Assembly (NCBI GenBank): GCA_022841705.1
Contig: JALHQZ010000001.1
Location: 62,001-126,000, forward strand
Reading direction: 5' to 3'
DNA length: 64,000 nt
Source of the DNA: Pirellulales bacterium
Lineage (GTDB): Bacteria > Planctomycetota > Planctomycetia > Pirellulales > Lacipirellulaceae
The notes below the pieces were generated by a model that saw only the letters and a list, made by a program, of their open reading frames with translations, did no database searches and was not told where the DNA came from. Each line of letters begins with the position of its first letter. Within the stretch, counting starts at the first letter, position 1. The translations under genes and the position numbers were made by a program. This document shows positions 51,531-60,658 of this stretch, one piece after another.

Positions 51531-53945
51531 GTGGAAGAACAAACCGGGTCCGTCGTTTGGCAATCGATGCGCTGGCTCTTGGCAGCCACCGGCGTGGCGG
51601 TCCCCGCCGGCGTCGCGTGGACTGGCTTCTCCGCCGCCGATGAACCGCAGCCGCGCGCTGTCGCCCAGCAAACCGCAGTGAGCAATGACGGCAGTCCGAA
51701 AAAGTTCGATGCCATCGTCACCGCGTGGGCCAGCGAAGAACTTAAACCCGGCTCCTCCGAACCGCGCCCCTTCAGCGCGCCGAAGGCCGATCCTCTCGTC
51801 CGTCCTGCCGCGCATGCTGCACCGGCCGATCGCTACCAGCTCCCCACTGGCGCTGCGCAACCGGCGCTCGTCGGTGATCGCTACGGCGCCCCGGCGCCCA
51901 TCGCGCCCGAACCGATCAAGCCCCTGCCCATCAAGCCGCTGCCGATTGGCACGACCAGCCCCGCGCCGCTCCCGCGGCTAACGCCTGCGGGCTCAAATGT
52001 GCAGGAACTCGCGCCGCCGAAGATTGCACCGCTCGCCGCCCTCCCCCCGCTGACGCCTGAGGGCTCAAACGCGCAAGCGCCGGCGTCCAACGAACTGAGC
52101 ATTCGGCCGGAAGCTACCGCGGAGCTGCCAACCAACAACCCGCTCCGCCCACAACCGAACAACGGCCAAGGCGCCGCCGCCGCAGCCCGCGCTAAAGACG
52201 CCTTCGCCGCGCCGCAGCCCGCCACCGCGCAGCCGCTGAAGATGGAAATCTCGGCGCCGCCGCAAGTCGCGGATGTTCCCGCGCAGCCAATACGCATGGC
52301 GACCAACGAAATCGAAATGCTGCCCACGAGCAGCCTGGTAGAAGAGCCGCGCGAACTCGCCCCAATGGGCGAACCCAACCCGCTCCGCATGTCGGCCCCG
52401 ACTCCGATCAGCCCAGCGCCGATCGCGGTGGCGCCGATCACTGCAGCACCGATCACCCCAGCTGCAATCCCCCCGGTGCAACCCGCGTTCACGCCGCCTG
52501 CTACCCCCAGACCCCAGTCGCCAGTTCCCAGCCCGCAACCGGCCATGGCCGAAGGCCACCCCGGTGATCGTTCGCTCGAAGGCGCCCAGCGTCCGGCGAT
52601 CATCATCGAGAAACTGCCTCCCGCCGCCGCCCAAGTCGGAGCCGTCTGTAAGTTCATCACGCGCGTGCGGAACGTTGGCGAGCAACCCGCCGAAGAAGTG
52701 CTGCTCATCGATCAAGTCCCCGCCGGCTCGCGGCTGGTGAACACTTCGCCCACCGCCGAACAGCAAAACGGCGAGCTCGTGTGGCAGCTCGGCACGCTCG
52801 CCTCCGGCGAAGCGCGCGAAGTCGAAATCGAAGTTGCCCCCACCGCGGAAGGCAACCTCGGCAGTGTGGCCCGCGTGTCCTTCACCACCCAAGCTTCCAG
52901 CCGGGTCCGCGCGACTCAGCCGCAACTGAAAATCGTCGCCACCGCCGGTAGCGAAGTCCTCGTCGGTCGGCAGCATCGCGTTTCAATCGAACTTACCAAC
53001 GCCGGCTCCGGCGACGCGACGAACGTCATGATTTTGGAAAACGTCCCCGAGCAACTCAAGCACGAAGCGGGCCCCGCGCTCGAGTTCGAAATCGGTACAC
53101 TTCGCGCCGGCGAAACGCGCAAGCTCGACCTCGTCCTCACCGCCGAGCAAGCAGGCCGCGTGCAGAACGAAATCATCGCCCGCGCCGATGGCGAACTCGA
53201 AGCCCGCCAAGTTGTGGAGTTCAACGTCATTGCCCCCGCGCTCAACGTCGCCATCGATGGCCCGGCGAAGCGTTACCTCGAACGCCCCGCCACCTACACC
53301 GTCAGCATCAATAACCCCGGCACAGCCCCGGCCCGCGACGTACGCCTCGTCACCAAACTGCCGAAGGGTCTCAAATTCGTCCGAGCTAACAACATGGGCG
53401 AGTACGACCCCAGCACCCACGCCGTCTATTGGAGCCTCGCCGAATTGCCGCAAGGCGAACGCGGGGCCGTCGAGCTCGTCGCAATGCCAATCGAAGCGGG
53501 CGAACAACCGCTCAAAGTCCAAGGCGTGGCGCGCGAAGGCCTGAAGGTCGAGCAAATCCAACCGCTGATCGTCGAAGGGATCGCCGCGATTCGGTTTGAA
53601 GTGCGCGACCTGGCCGACCCCATCGAAGTCGGCGGCGAAACCACTTACGAAATCCGCGTCACCAACCAAGGCTCCAAAAGTGCGACCGACGTAAAGGTCC
53701 TGGCGAAAGCACCGGCCGGGATGCGTTTAGTCGCCGCCGAGGGCGAAACCCAACACCGCGTCGCCGGCGATTCACTCGAGTTCGCCCCCCTCGAGCAACT
53801 TCCCCCCCACGGCGAAGCCACCTACCGCGTAAAAGTCGAAGGCGCCACCCCAGGTGACCACCGCATGACCGTCTTCGTCACCACCGCCGACATGCCCCAA
53901 CCCATCCGCGAAGAAGAAAGCACCCGCGTCTTCGGCGACGAGTAA
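51531..53945 (+). CDS. Large DUF11-type repeat surface protein
   Basis: An 804-residue protein starting at GTG 51531, with AGGAG 7 bases upstream; the ATG at 51567 is a weaker alternative. A hydrophobic segment at ~15-30 (LLAATGVAVPAGVAW) may be a signal or anchor. The first ~360 residues are Pro/Ala-rich with PIKPLPIKPLPIG and LTPxGSN repeats. The second half holds four to five DUF11/CARDB-like beta-sandwich repeats (~100 residues each) with N-PG-TAPARDV and GEYDPSTHAVYW type features. It is probably a cell-surface stalk and adhesin. No sorting signal is at the C-terminus. Start choice is the least certain point. Confidence 0.75.
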   Translation: MEEQTGSVVWQSMRWLLAATGVAVPAGVAWTGFSAADEPQPRAVAQQTAVSNDGSPKKFDAIVTAWASEELKPGSSEPRPFSAPKADPLVRPAAHAAPADRYQLPTGAAQPALVGDRYGAPAPIAPEPIKPLPIKPLPIGTTSPAPLPRLTPAGSNVQELAPPKIAPLAALPPLTPEGSNAQAPASNELSIRPEATAELPTNNPLRPQPNNGQGAAAAARAKDAFAAPQPATAQPLKMEISAPPQVADVPAQPIRMATNEIEMLPTSSLVEEPRELAPMGEPNPLRMSAPTPISPAPIAVAPITAAPITPAAIPPVQPAFTPPATPRPQSPVPSPQPAMAEGHPGDRSLEGAQRPAIIIEKLPPAAAQVGAVCKFITRVRNVGEQPAEEVLLIDQVPAGSRLVNTSPTAEQQNGELVWQLGTLASGEAREVEIEVAPTAEGNLGSVARVSFTTQASSRVRATQPQLKIVATAGSEVLVGRQHRVSIELTNAGSGDATNVMILENVPEQLKHEAGPALEFEIGTLRAGETRKLDLVLTAEQAGRVQNEIIARADGELEARQVVEFNVIAPALNVAIDGPAKRYLERPATYTVSINNPGTAPARDVRLVTKLPKGLKFVRANNMGEYDPSTHAVYWSLAELPQGERGAVELVAMPIEAGEQPLKVQGVAREGLKVEQIQPLIVEGIAAIRFEVRDLADPIEVGGETTYEIRVTNQGSKSATDVKVLAKAPAGMRLVAAEGETQHRVAGDSLEFAPLEQLPPHGEATYRVKVEGATPGDHRMTVFVTTADMPQPIREEESTRVFGDE

Positions 53946-53951
53946 CCTCCT

Positions 53952-54037
53952 TCAGCCGCCACGCGCTAGCGTCCGGTCGCTCAATTCGCGGTTAACACCC
54001 TCATCAATGACTGGGGGCTAGCACCCGGCGGCTGATG
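53952..54037. repeat. TIR element copy 2
   Basis: Starts TTCAGCCGCCACGCGCTAGC and ends GCTAGCACCCGGCGGCTGATG, which is nearly the reverse complement of the first arm of copy 1 at 51312. The centre (TCCGGTCG...CGCGGTT...) is partly shared. It starts 6 bp after the stop of the DUF11 gene and 9 bp before the end of flgL. Confidence 0.8.
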
Positions 54038-54046
54038 AGTGCGTTG

Positions 54047-56338
54047 CTACAGATAGTTTAGTAGCGAAACCTGCAACAGATTCGCCGTCACTTGCAGCGA
54101 TGCTTGCAGCGCGTACTGCCGGGCGGTGTAGTTGGAGATGGCCTCGGCCAGGTCCACGTCGATTGTTTCCGAGAGCGCCTGTTTAAGCTGGACATCCTCA
54201 TCCTGCAAGCGATACTCGATATCATCGAGCGTCTTGAGCTTGGCGCCCACTTCGGCGCGGGCGAAGGTGACCCGGTCGATGTCTTCGTCGATGCGCTCGA
54301 TCGCGCGGCCGATCTCGGGGGCGTTGTTGTCCTGCAGCGCCGTGCGCAGCCGCATGAGCGAATTGAAGACGCTGTCGACCTCATACGTCAAATTGTCGGC
54401 CGACTGCACTCGCCCGGCGCCGCTGACGCTGGTTTGTCCCGCGGAAATGAACCCCAGGTTTTCGGCCGCCGGGCTTTCATCGAACTTTGAGACCGTCAGT
54501 AGATCGGCGCCGCTGGTGTTATCGATGATCTCGATGCCGTTGCCGGTGGTCGCTAACCGCGCAGTCACCACGCCCCCGTTGCCGCTCGCAGTGTTGATTT
54601 TGTTGATGACGTCGCCAATCGTCACCGCTCCCGCCAAGTCCACCGTAAACCCGCTGCTATTGGCGGTGGTGATGGTTAGGTCGTCCCCTTCAATCTGGCC
54701 CACGCCGACCCCGCGGTTGAGGTCGGCCAGTTTGTCGGTCAGTTTGTAAGTGCGAATGCCGAGGTCACTCGCCGTCGTGCCGCCGTTCTCGCCAATCGAA
54801 AAATCGGCCCCGCTGCGCTTGGTGCGGACATCGATGCCCGTGTGGCTGTCGTTGATGGTGGCGACCAGCCCAAACTCTGGGCGGTTAAGCCGATTGAGCA
54901 ATTGCTCCACTGTCTCCACGCCCGAGGTATCCACCGTCACCGGGGGGCCTCCGTTGGTGATCACCAGTCCGCTGGCGATGTCGAGCGAACCATTCGCCCC
55001 GCCGAACGTGGCATTCGCGAACGAAGCCGCGACAATATCGCCGGTTCCCTGCGCGAGCGCGGAACTAGCGTCACCGGGGTGAGTGGCCAGTTGGAAGGGA
55101 ATGGCGCTGTCCGCATTCACGAGGTCCGCGACATCGCTGGCGGTTGTTTCGCCGGGGATAAACGTCACGGTGAGCGTCGGCGTGCCGGTGGTCGTGTAGG
55201 TGGCGCCAAGCGAAGTGCCGGCGACGAACTCCACGGTCACGCCATTGAGCGCGGCGTCGTTGGATTCAGCAGTAATCACCAAGTCGTTATCGCCGCCCGG
55301 GAGCGCTAGCCGACCTGTCGCCCGAGCGCCAACCAAATCCGCAATCGGCGTCGTGCGCAGAAGTTGCGGATTGAGGTTCGAGCCGGTGATGGTGCTGCTC
55401 GAAGCCCCGCTAGTCAAAATGCCCAGTTCTGCCGCCGTGCGGCCTTCGGCCACCTCAGTGATCGCCAGTTGTCCGTTGGTGGTGCGAATCCGCAAACCAC
55501 CTCCGCCGATCTCGACCACAATGTCAGCGCCGGCGGGTCCTCGCTCTTCGATGAGCCGAGCCACGTCGTTGAGTGTGTGCGCGTCGGACAGATCCACGAC
55601 CGCGCTGCTGGTCGGGCCGGAAGTGGGATAGAACGTGAGTTGCAGCGAGCCATTCTCTCCGATCCCTGCGCCTCCGTTCAGACTGGAGAGCTTGGTGTCA
55701 CCGGTCGCCTGCGGGTTGAGGTCCGACGTACCGCGGACCGCTTCGCTCAGTCCGCCAAACACTTCGCTGCCGGGCAGGTTTACTTCGTACAGCACATCGC
55801 TATCGACATAGCTCCGCAGGTTGGCTTCGTTGCCAGCATACTCAACGTACCGGCCATTGGCCTCCGTGCCGGTGGAGTACGGCTGCGTGGTGGTGCGGCT
55901 GCCGGAGAACAGAAAGGAGCCGGAAGTTTTCAGGTTGGCGGTCGATTGCAGGGTGGCGAGAGCCTCATCAATCTGATCAATTACCGCGTCGCGTTCTTCC
56001 TGCGAAGAGATGGTATTGAACACCACTTTCGCATCGCCCGAGATATTGTTCAGCACGTCCGCGACGCGCTGGATCGATGATTCGGAGATCGACAGTGCCG
56101 ACTGCGCGCTTTTAAGCCCCTCGGCCACCTGGGCTTTACGGTCGGCGGTGCGCTGCAGCGTGATTGCCTTCAGCGCGGCGATTGGGTCTTCGCTCCCCAG
56201 AAAAATCCGCCGCCCAGTGCTGATCTGGTTTTGCAGCCGGAAGATATCAAGCTGGTCCGACTGCACCTGGCGCATCAGCCGCTGCCGCGACATGTAGTCG
56301 GTCACGCGGGAAGTCGGGATGGGCAGGATACCGGCCAT
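54047..56338 (-). CDS. flgL: Flagellar hook-associated protein FlgL, enlarged
   Basis: A 763-residue protein: the N-terminal flagellin-like helix pair (SRQRLMRQVQSDQLDIFRLQ, NQISTGRRIFLGSEDP) and the C-terminal helix (RQYALQASLQVTANLLQVSL) are those of FlgL, the junction protein between hook and filament. Typical FlgL is about 300 residues, so an insert of about 450 residues lies between. It contains several Gly/Thr-rich beta repeats with flagellin hook IN-like motifs (TLTVTFIPGETTASDVADLV and similar). Enlarged surface domains probably decorate the flagellum. It is the last gene of the leftward flagellar cluster. Confidence 0.9.
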   Translation of the reverse strand: MAGILPIPTSRVTDYMSRQRLMRQVQSDQLDIFRLQNQISTGRRIFLGSEDPIAALKAITLQRTADRKAQVAEGLKSAQSALSISESSIQRVADVLNNISGDAKVVFNTISSQEERDAVIDQIDEALATLQSTANLKTSGSFLFSGSRTTTQPYSTGTEANGRYVEYAGNEANLRSYVDSDVLYEVNLPGSEVFGGLSEAVRGTSDLNPQATGDTKLSSLNGGAGIGENGSLQLTFYPTSGPTSSAVVDLSDAHTLNDVARLIEERGPAGADIVVEIGGGGLRIRTTNGQLAITEVAEGRTAAELGILTSGASSSTITGSNLNPQLLRTTPIADLVGARATGRLALPGGDNDLVITAESNDAALNGVTVEFVAGTSLGATYTTTGTPTLTVTFIPGETTASDVADLVNADSAIPFQLATHPGDASSALAQGTGDIVAASFANATFGGANGSLDIASGLVITNGGPPVTVDTSGVETVEQLLNRLNRPEFGLVATINDSHTGIDVRTKRSGADFSIGENGGTTASDLGIRTYKLTDKLADLNRGVGVGQIEGDDLTITTANSSGFTVDLAGAVTIGDVINKINTASGNGGVVTARLATTGNGIEIIDNTSGADLLTVSKFDESPAAENLGFISAGQTSVSGAGRVQSADNLTYEVDSVFNSLMRLRTALQDNNAPEIGRAIERIDEDIDRVTFARAEVGAKLKTLDDIEYRLQDEDVQLKQALSETIDVDLAEAISNYTARQYALQASLQVTANLLQVSLLNYL

Positions 56339-56431
56339 CGGGGAGGGGCTAGGGACTGGGGGCTAGGGGCTGGGGAAAAACAGGCGCATACATTTGTTAC
56401 CGATCACTATTCACCGATCACCACTCACGAC

Positions 56432-58189
56432 TCACAAATTCACCAACACATCCAACATTTCCGAAATCGTTCGCACCAACCGGGCCGAAGCTTGGTAGAT
56501 GCGTTGCAAGGTGATCATGTTGATCGCTTCTTCGTCGAGGTTCACGCCGCTGATGGCTTGAAACTCGCCGTCCAAGGTGGCTTCGAATGCTTGGTACCCT
56601 TCCAGCACGCTGCCGGCTACCGTTGAGCCTTGAGTCAGTTCGTTCGCCAATTGATCGTAGCGAGAAGCGAGCGTGGCGCCCTCGAGTGCGTTGAGCGGCC
56701 GGTCAAAAAAGCGCTCCAGTTCTAGGGCATTATTCAGGTCGTTACCGATCCCCGACCGACTAGCGGCAAAGTACGAAGCGCCGGAAATGCCACTGAGCGT
56801 TTGGTTAACCGCAATGTTGAGGGCCGAATCGCCGGTGAAGAATGTATTGAGCCCCAATGCCGCGAGGATGCCGCTTTCGTTGGCTTGGTTTGCATCGATC
56901 TCGCCGGAAGTGGCCTCTTTGTCGTCCATCTGGAACGAAAAGTCGGTTCCCGCGCCGTCGGCGGAGATCGTCAGTCGACCATCGCTGCCAACGCTCGCGG
57001 AGATGCCGTCCACCGCGTTGAGCTGGGCGGCCAGATCGTTCAGCGTAGTGTCGCCATCGACTCCCCCGAGTTCGATCTTGATCTCCGTTTGCTCCGAAAC
57101 GCCACTATTCTTGTCGCGGACAATGATCTTGAACGAGCCGTCAGTCGGCGTGAATGGCAGTCCAGCGGCGTCGAGCGGAGCATTGGGGTCGCTCACCCCG
57201 TTCTGGCTGGTGAGCGATTTGAATCCCGTGAGCCCCTGCCCTTGGGAATAGAGTTTGTTGAACTCGTAAATCAGCGTTCCGGTGAATTCGCCCAGCGTAT
57301 CGTGAAAATTGCCGGCGATGTCGTCGCGCGCTTTCACCAGCCCGGCCAGCTTGCCGCTGTTGAGTTCGAGCGGCGATCGAGTGTCGGCAAACTGCACTTC
57401 GGCTGAAGGAAGTCCATCAATGGTGTCGCTCACCACGGCCACTTCTCGGCGGATACCCTCGAACACCAAGAATTCGCCGCCGACCGCCACACTAATCCCA
57501 CCGCTCGGCTGCTCATTGGTGGTGACGCCGACCAGTTTGGAGAGGTCAGCCACGGCGTTTTGCCGCTGCGTGCGCAGCGCGCCCGCCTCGCTGGCGCCGG
57601 CGCCCCCCCCTTCAATCGCGGAAATGCGGACGTTGAGCTGCTGAATGGTGAAGGTTAGCTCGTTGATGGCCGCGCCCGTTTGTTCCACCTGCGTGTTGAG
57701 CTGGTCGCGCAAATCGAGCACGCGGCGATCAAGCTGCGAAATGTTCTGGGCGAGCGTTTTCCCCTGCAAGATCGCCAGGTTTCGCAAGCTCAAAGGTTCA
57801 GCGCCCGTGGGGTCGGTGATTTTCTTGATGCTGCCGAAGAAATCGGACAACTGCGAACTGAGGCTCGTTTCGCCGTCGAGGGCGCCGAGCAGGTTTTCGA
57901 GGTCTTTGTACGCTTTGTCCTGCACTTCGGCCGAGGCGGTGTCGCCGGCGGCGTCGCGCAGGCGGTCGGCGAGGAAGCTATCGACCTTTTGGACGATGCC
58001 GGCGATTTCCACGCCGAGGCCGAGCACCAGATTGCCCCGCTTCTGCACCGGCGCGGGGGCGTAGAGCACCTCTTCCCGGATGAAGCCGGGCGAGTTGGCA
58101 TTAGCGATGTTGTTGCCCGCGACGTGCAGCCCCACCTGCATGGCCTGCAGGGTGTTGCCCGTCATCTGGAGCGTGCCGAATAGCGACAT
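56432..58189 (-). CDS. flgK: Flagellar hook-associated protein FlgK
   Basis: A 585-residue FlgK. The N-terminus MSLFGTLQMTGNTLQAMQVG and the rod motif VAGNNIANANSPGF are the conserved flagellar rod/hook signature. The C-terminus (INMITLQRIYQASARLVRTISEML) is the second conserved helix. The ATG at 58189 is chosen because it begins the rod motif at the normal distance. It joins hook to filament together with FlgL. It is 94 bp before flgL in the same direction. Confidence 0.93.
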   Translation of the reverse strand: MSLFGTLQMTGNTLQAMQVGLHVAGNNIANANSPGFIREEVLYAPAPVQKRGNLVLGLGVEIAGIVQKVDSFLADRLRDAAGDTASAEVQDKAYKDLENLLGALDGETSLSSQLSDFFGSIKKITDPTGAEPLSLRNLAILQGKTLAQNISQLDRRVLDLRDQLNTQVEQTGAAINELTFTIQQLNVRISAIEGGGAGASEAGALRTQRQNAVADLSKLVGVTTNEQPSGGISVAVGGEFLVFEGIRREVAVVSDTIDGLPSAEVQFADTRSPLELNSGKLAGLVKARDDIAGNFHDTLGEFTGTLIYEFNKLYSQGQGLTGFKSLTSQNGVSDPNAPLDAAGLPFTPTDGSFKIIVRDKNSGVSEQTEIKIELGGVDGDTTLNDLAAQLNAVDGISASVGSDGRLTISADGAGTDFSFQMDDKEATSGEIDANQANESGILAALGLNTFFTGDSALNIAVNQTLSGISGASYFAASRSGIGNDLNNALELERFFDRPLNALEGATLASRYDQLANELTQGSTVAGSVLEGYQAFEATLDGEFQAISGVNLDEEAINMITLQRIYQASARLVRTISEMLDVLVNL

Positions 58190-58254
58190 GAGCGAACCAC
58201 CCAACCACGCAGCGCGGCCCGGCGAGTCCTTCTCACCGGCCGCTGCGATGCTAG

Positions 58255-58749
58255 CTAGGCTTCTTGATCAACGAGGACGCCCCCCTGCGCAGCGCGGGAG
58301 CCTACTCCGTATGTCGGCTGCATTCGCCCGCCGGTCGCGATAATCTCTATCAGTTGGGACAAATGTAGCAGCGAGCGCTGGACCAGCACCCAGTTTGCCA
58401 GGCTCTGGTGCTGCAGCATTCGCGCTTGGTGGCGAGCCGCTTCGACCGACGGCTTGAGCTTTTTCCGCTCACGTAGGGGCAAGGCGCTCGTGAGCGCGGT
58501 CACGCTGCCGCCCGGCAGCCCGGCAGCCTGGGCATCGTTGAGGAGTTGCTGGCGCCGCTGATGGCACTCCACCAACCTTCCGGCGAGTTGCTCTTCGCGT
58601 GGCGCGAGCGCTTTCAGCCCCGGCCCGTCACCGGCGGTGATGAACTTCCGTTTCTCTGCCAGCACCGCCAGCAATTCCTGCTGCGCCGCCGAGAGGTCCA
58701 CCAGCAGCGCGGCAATCGGCGCTTCCCAACTTGAAACAGCTTCGGTCAT
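58255..58749 (-). CDS. flgN: FlgN-type flagellar export chaperone
   Basis: A 164-residue helical protein: the N-terminal helix pair LLVDLSAAQQELLAVLAEKR, FITAGDGPGLKALAPREEQL, then a C-terminal helix with HQARMLQHQSLANWVLVQRS. This is the FlgN family, which prevents FlgK and FlgL from aggregating before export. It lies directly upstream of flgK in the same direction, which is the expected context. The C-terminal extension of about 25 residues (MQPTYGVGSRAAQGG) is not typical. Family assignment is by pattern and position. Confidence 0.75.
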   Translation of the reverse strand: MTEAVSSWEAPIAALLVDLSAAQQELLAVLAEKRKFITAGDGPGLKALAPREEQLAGRLVECHQRRQQLLNDAQAAGLPGGSVTALTSALPLRERKKLKPSVEAARHQARMLQHQSLANWVLVQRSLLHLSQLIEIIATGGRMQPTYGVGSRAAQGGVLVDQEA

Positions 58750-58873
58750 GAAAGTTATTTAACCGCGAAGGACGCGAAAGAGCGCGAAAAGAAATGTGAT
58801 GAACATGCGACGAATCAAGGAATGGAGATAAAGGGGATGAAGTGGAGATAAGGGAGATAAAAGTAAGAAGAAA

Positions 58874-58939
58874 GGGAACACTAATCGACGCTAATTGGCA
58901 CTAATCTGATTAGCGGGAATTAGTGGTGATTAGTGTTCC
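58874..58939. repeat. Inverted repeat in flagellar gap
   Basis: GGGAACACTAATC (58874-58886) faces GATTAGTGTTCC (58928-58939), and inner CTAATT/AATTAG copies also pair. It sits in the ~300-bp gap between flgN and flgJ, which otherwise holds no gene. A purine-rich tract and CGCGAA repeats (58757-58790) also occur there. Confidence 0.7.
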
Positions 58940-59045
58940 TCATCCTTTCTGATTCGCATTAATCCGCTTTCTTCGGCGTTCAGCCGCTTCCCCAATCTTT
59001 TTCATCCCCCCTATCCCTACTTCATCTCCCTCATCCCCTAAATTT

Positions 59046-59408
59046 TTATAGTCTTCGCAGCGTGGGAACCTCGGTCGATGCTTTGGCGGCGTGTTTGAGC
59101 GTTTCGGCTTGCTGTGGGAATTGCAGGGCGAACATCGAGTCTGTGAACGAGCCGCCGTCGCTTTTGGCCATTTGTTCGGAGAGCACTTGGTCAAGTTGCG
59201 ATTGAAACATCTCTTCGCCGCGGCCGCCGTGGAAGTAGGCGGGTTTGCCCACCGTTTCGTGCATCGCCTTGAGCATCTGTCGGAACAGTGGCTCGGCGAT
59301 AGTTTGCGTGAAGGTTTCTTTGACCTTCTTGGCGCCGGCAACTTCGTCGCCCGTGGGCGCCGGAATCGAAAGAGCGCTGAGCTGCGAGCTGCTGGCGGTG
59401 ATGTTCAT
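59046..59408 (-). CDS. flgJ: FlgJ-type rod-binding protein without muramidase domain
   Basis: A 120-residue protein starting at ATG 59408 (MNITASSSQLSALS). It matches the N-terminal rod-binding domain of FlgJ: KVKETFTQTIAEPLFRQMLK, AMHETVGK, GGRGEEMFQSQLDQVLSEQMA, with the GxxAExMfxdql-like core. The C-terminal peptidoglycan hydrolase domain present in E. coli FlgJ is absent, as in many bacteria. It lies between flgI and flgN in the cluster, where rod-cap genes are expected. Confidence 0.85.
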   Translation of the reverse strand: MNITASSSQLSALSIPAPTGDEVAGAKKVKETFTQTIAEPLFRQMLKAMHETVGKPAYFHGGRGEEMFQSQLDQVLSEQMAKSDGGSFTDSMFALQFPQQAETLKHAAKASTEVPTLRRL

Positions 59409-59493
59409 AATTCGATTCTCGTAGCTTCTGACCACTGACCACTGACCACTCACCAACAAAAACACACGGGGGCGAGCCCCGCGGCCAAACAAA

Positions 59494-60609
59494 TCATTCG
59501 ATGATCAATCGGCCGTGGAGTTTGCCGTTGCGGTCGATGCCGCGGATAATTTCGATCACATCTTCGGCGGGGACTTTTAAGTTCGAGAGCGCGGTGACCA
59601 AGCGATCAAGCTTGGCGGTGTTGTTGGCGCCGGGATCGAGGGCGATGAACTTGGCGGAGGTTCCCGTTTCGACCACCACGTTCTTGTGTGTGACGATCAC
59701 GTTGCCCACTTCCACATCGCCGCTGATTACCACGCTGCCGGTGCGAGGGTTGATGACCACGCGCGGTTCGGGCTCGGTGTCCGATTGGTAGAGCTCGACT
59801 TCCATCAGCCGTGCCACGAACTCCACCGGGCTCTCTTTGAAGTTGGTGGGGACGCGGACGCGGATGTTGGCGGCGTCGATCGCCTTGACCACTTTGTGCC
59901 GCTGTTCTTCGTCGAGGTCCAAATCGCTGTAGGAACCGCCGAACTCGTTAAAAATCGATTCCGCAACGCTATCGGCCACGATGAAGTCGGCGTGGTTTTT
60001 TTCCAGCACCAAGGTGACCCAGCCCCCGTCGGCATCCTCCGAGATGAACTTGGTGGCGACATCCTGCTCCATCTGGCAGCCCCCGCTCACCCGGCCAGTG
60101 AGTGGTTGACTAATGTCGTCCACCTGAATCGCTCCTTCGCACAGGGCGAAGACCCGCTTGTCCTGCACGTTGGGGCTTTGCAGCGCGGCGAAAACCAGCC
60201 GACCGCCGATGAGGCTCTTGCCACTAGGGGCGACCACATGACAATCGAGCTTGTCGCCGCGCCGGGCGCCAGTGGCGGGCACGGTGGCGGTGACCATCAC
60301 GTACATCGCGTTTTTGACTTTCTTTAGTTCTTCCCGCGCGGCTTGGTCGAGCATCCCCGTGTTTGAGACGGGGCTCCCCATCAGTTCCATCGCCCGCGAG
60401 AGGGCCCGCATGGTCGGCCCATCGCCTGCTTCGCCGGTACCGTTCACGCCGATCACCAGCCCGGCGCCGCGCAGCACGTTCTCTTCCTGCCCCTTCACCC
60501 GCGCGATGTTCCGGACCTTCGCCCCGCCAAGTGCAAATGCCCCTTGCGGCTTAGCAAGGGTGAGCACGCAGCAGAGAATCATTAGCAGTATGTTCTTGAG
60601 TTTCATCAT
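59494..60609 (-). CDS. flgI: Flagellar P-ring protein FlgI
   Basis: A 371-residue FlgI with a signal peptide (MMKLKNILLMILCCVLTLAK). The mature start KVRNIARVKGQEENVLRGAG is followed by GLVIGVNGTGEAGDGPTM, and the C-terminal block VALDPG...LSNLKVPAEDVIEII is present. The P ring in the periplasm supports rod rotation. The start is ATG 60609 or 60606 (adjacent Met codons); the earlier in-frame start is not protein-like. It follows flgH by 50 bp. Confidence 0.93.
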   Translation of the reverse strand: MMKLKNILLMILCCVLTLAKPQGAFALGGAKVRNIARVKGQEENVLRGAGLVIGVNGTGEAGDGPTMRALSRAMELMGSPVSNTGMLDQAAREELKKVKNAMYVMVTATVPATGARRGDKLDCHVVAPSGKSLIGGRLVFAALQSPNVQDKRVFALCEGAIQVDDISQPLTGRVSGGCQMEQDVATKFISEDADGGWVTLVLEKNHADFIVADSVAESIFNEFGGSYSDLDLDEEQRHKVVKAIDAANIRVRVPTNFKESPVEFVARLMEVELYQSDTEPEPRVVINPRTGSVVISGDVEVGNVIVTHKNVVVETGTSAKFIALDPGANNTAKLDRLVTALSNLKVPAEDVIEIIRGIDRNGKLHGRLIIE

Positions 60610-60658
60610 CGCGATTCGTCCGTTACCCACATCCCAAATCCTAATTCCTACATCCCGC

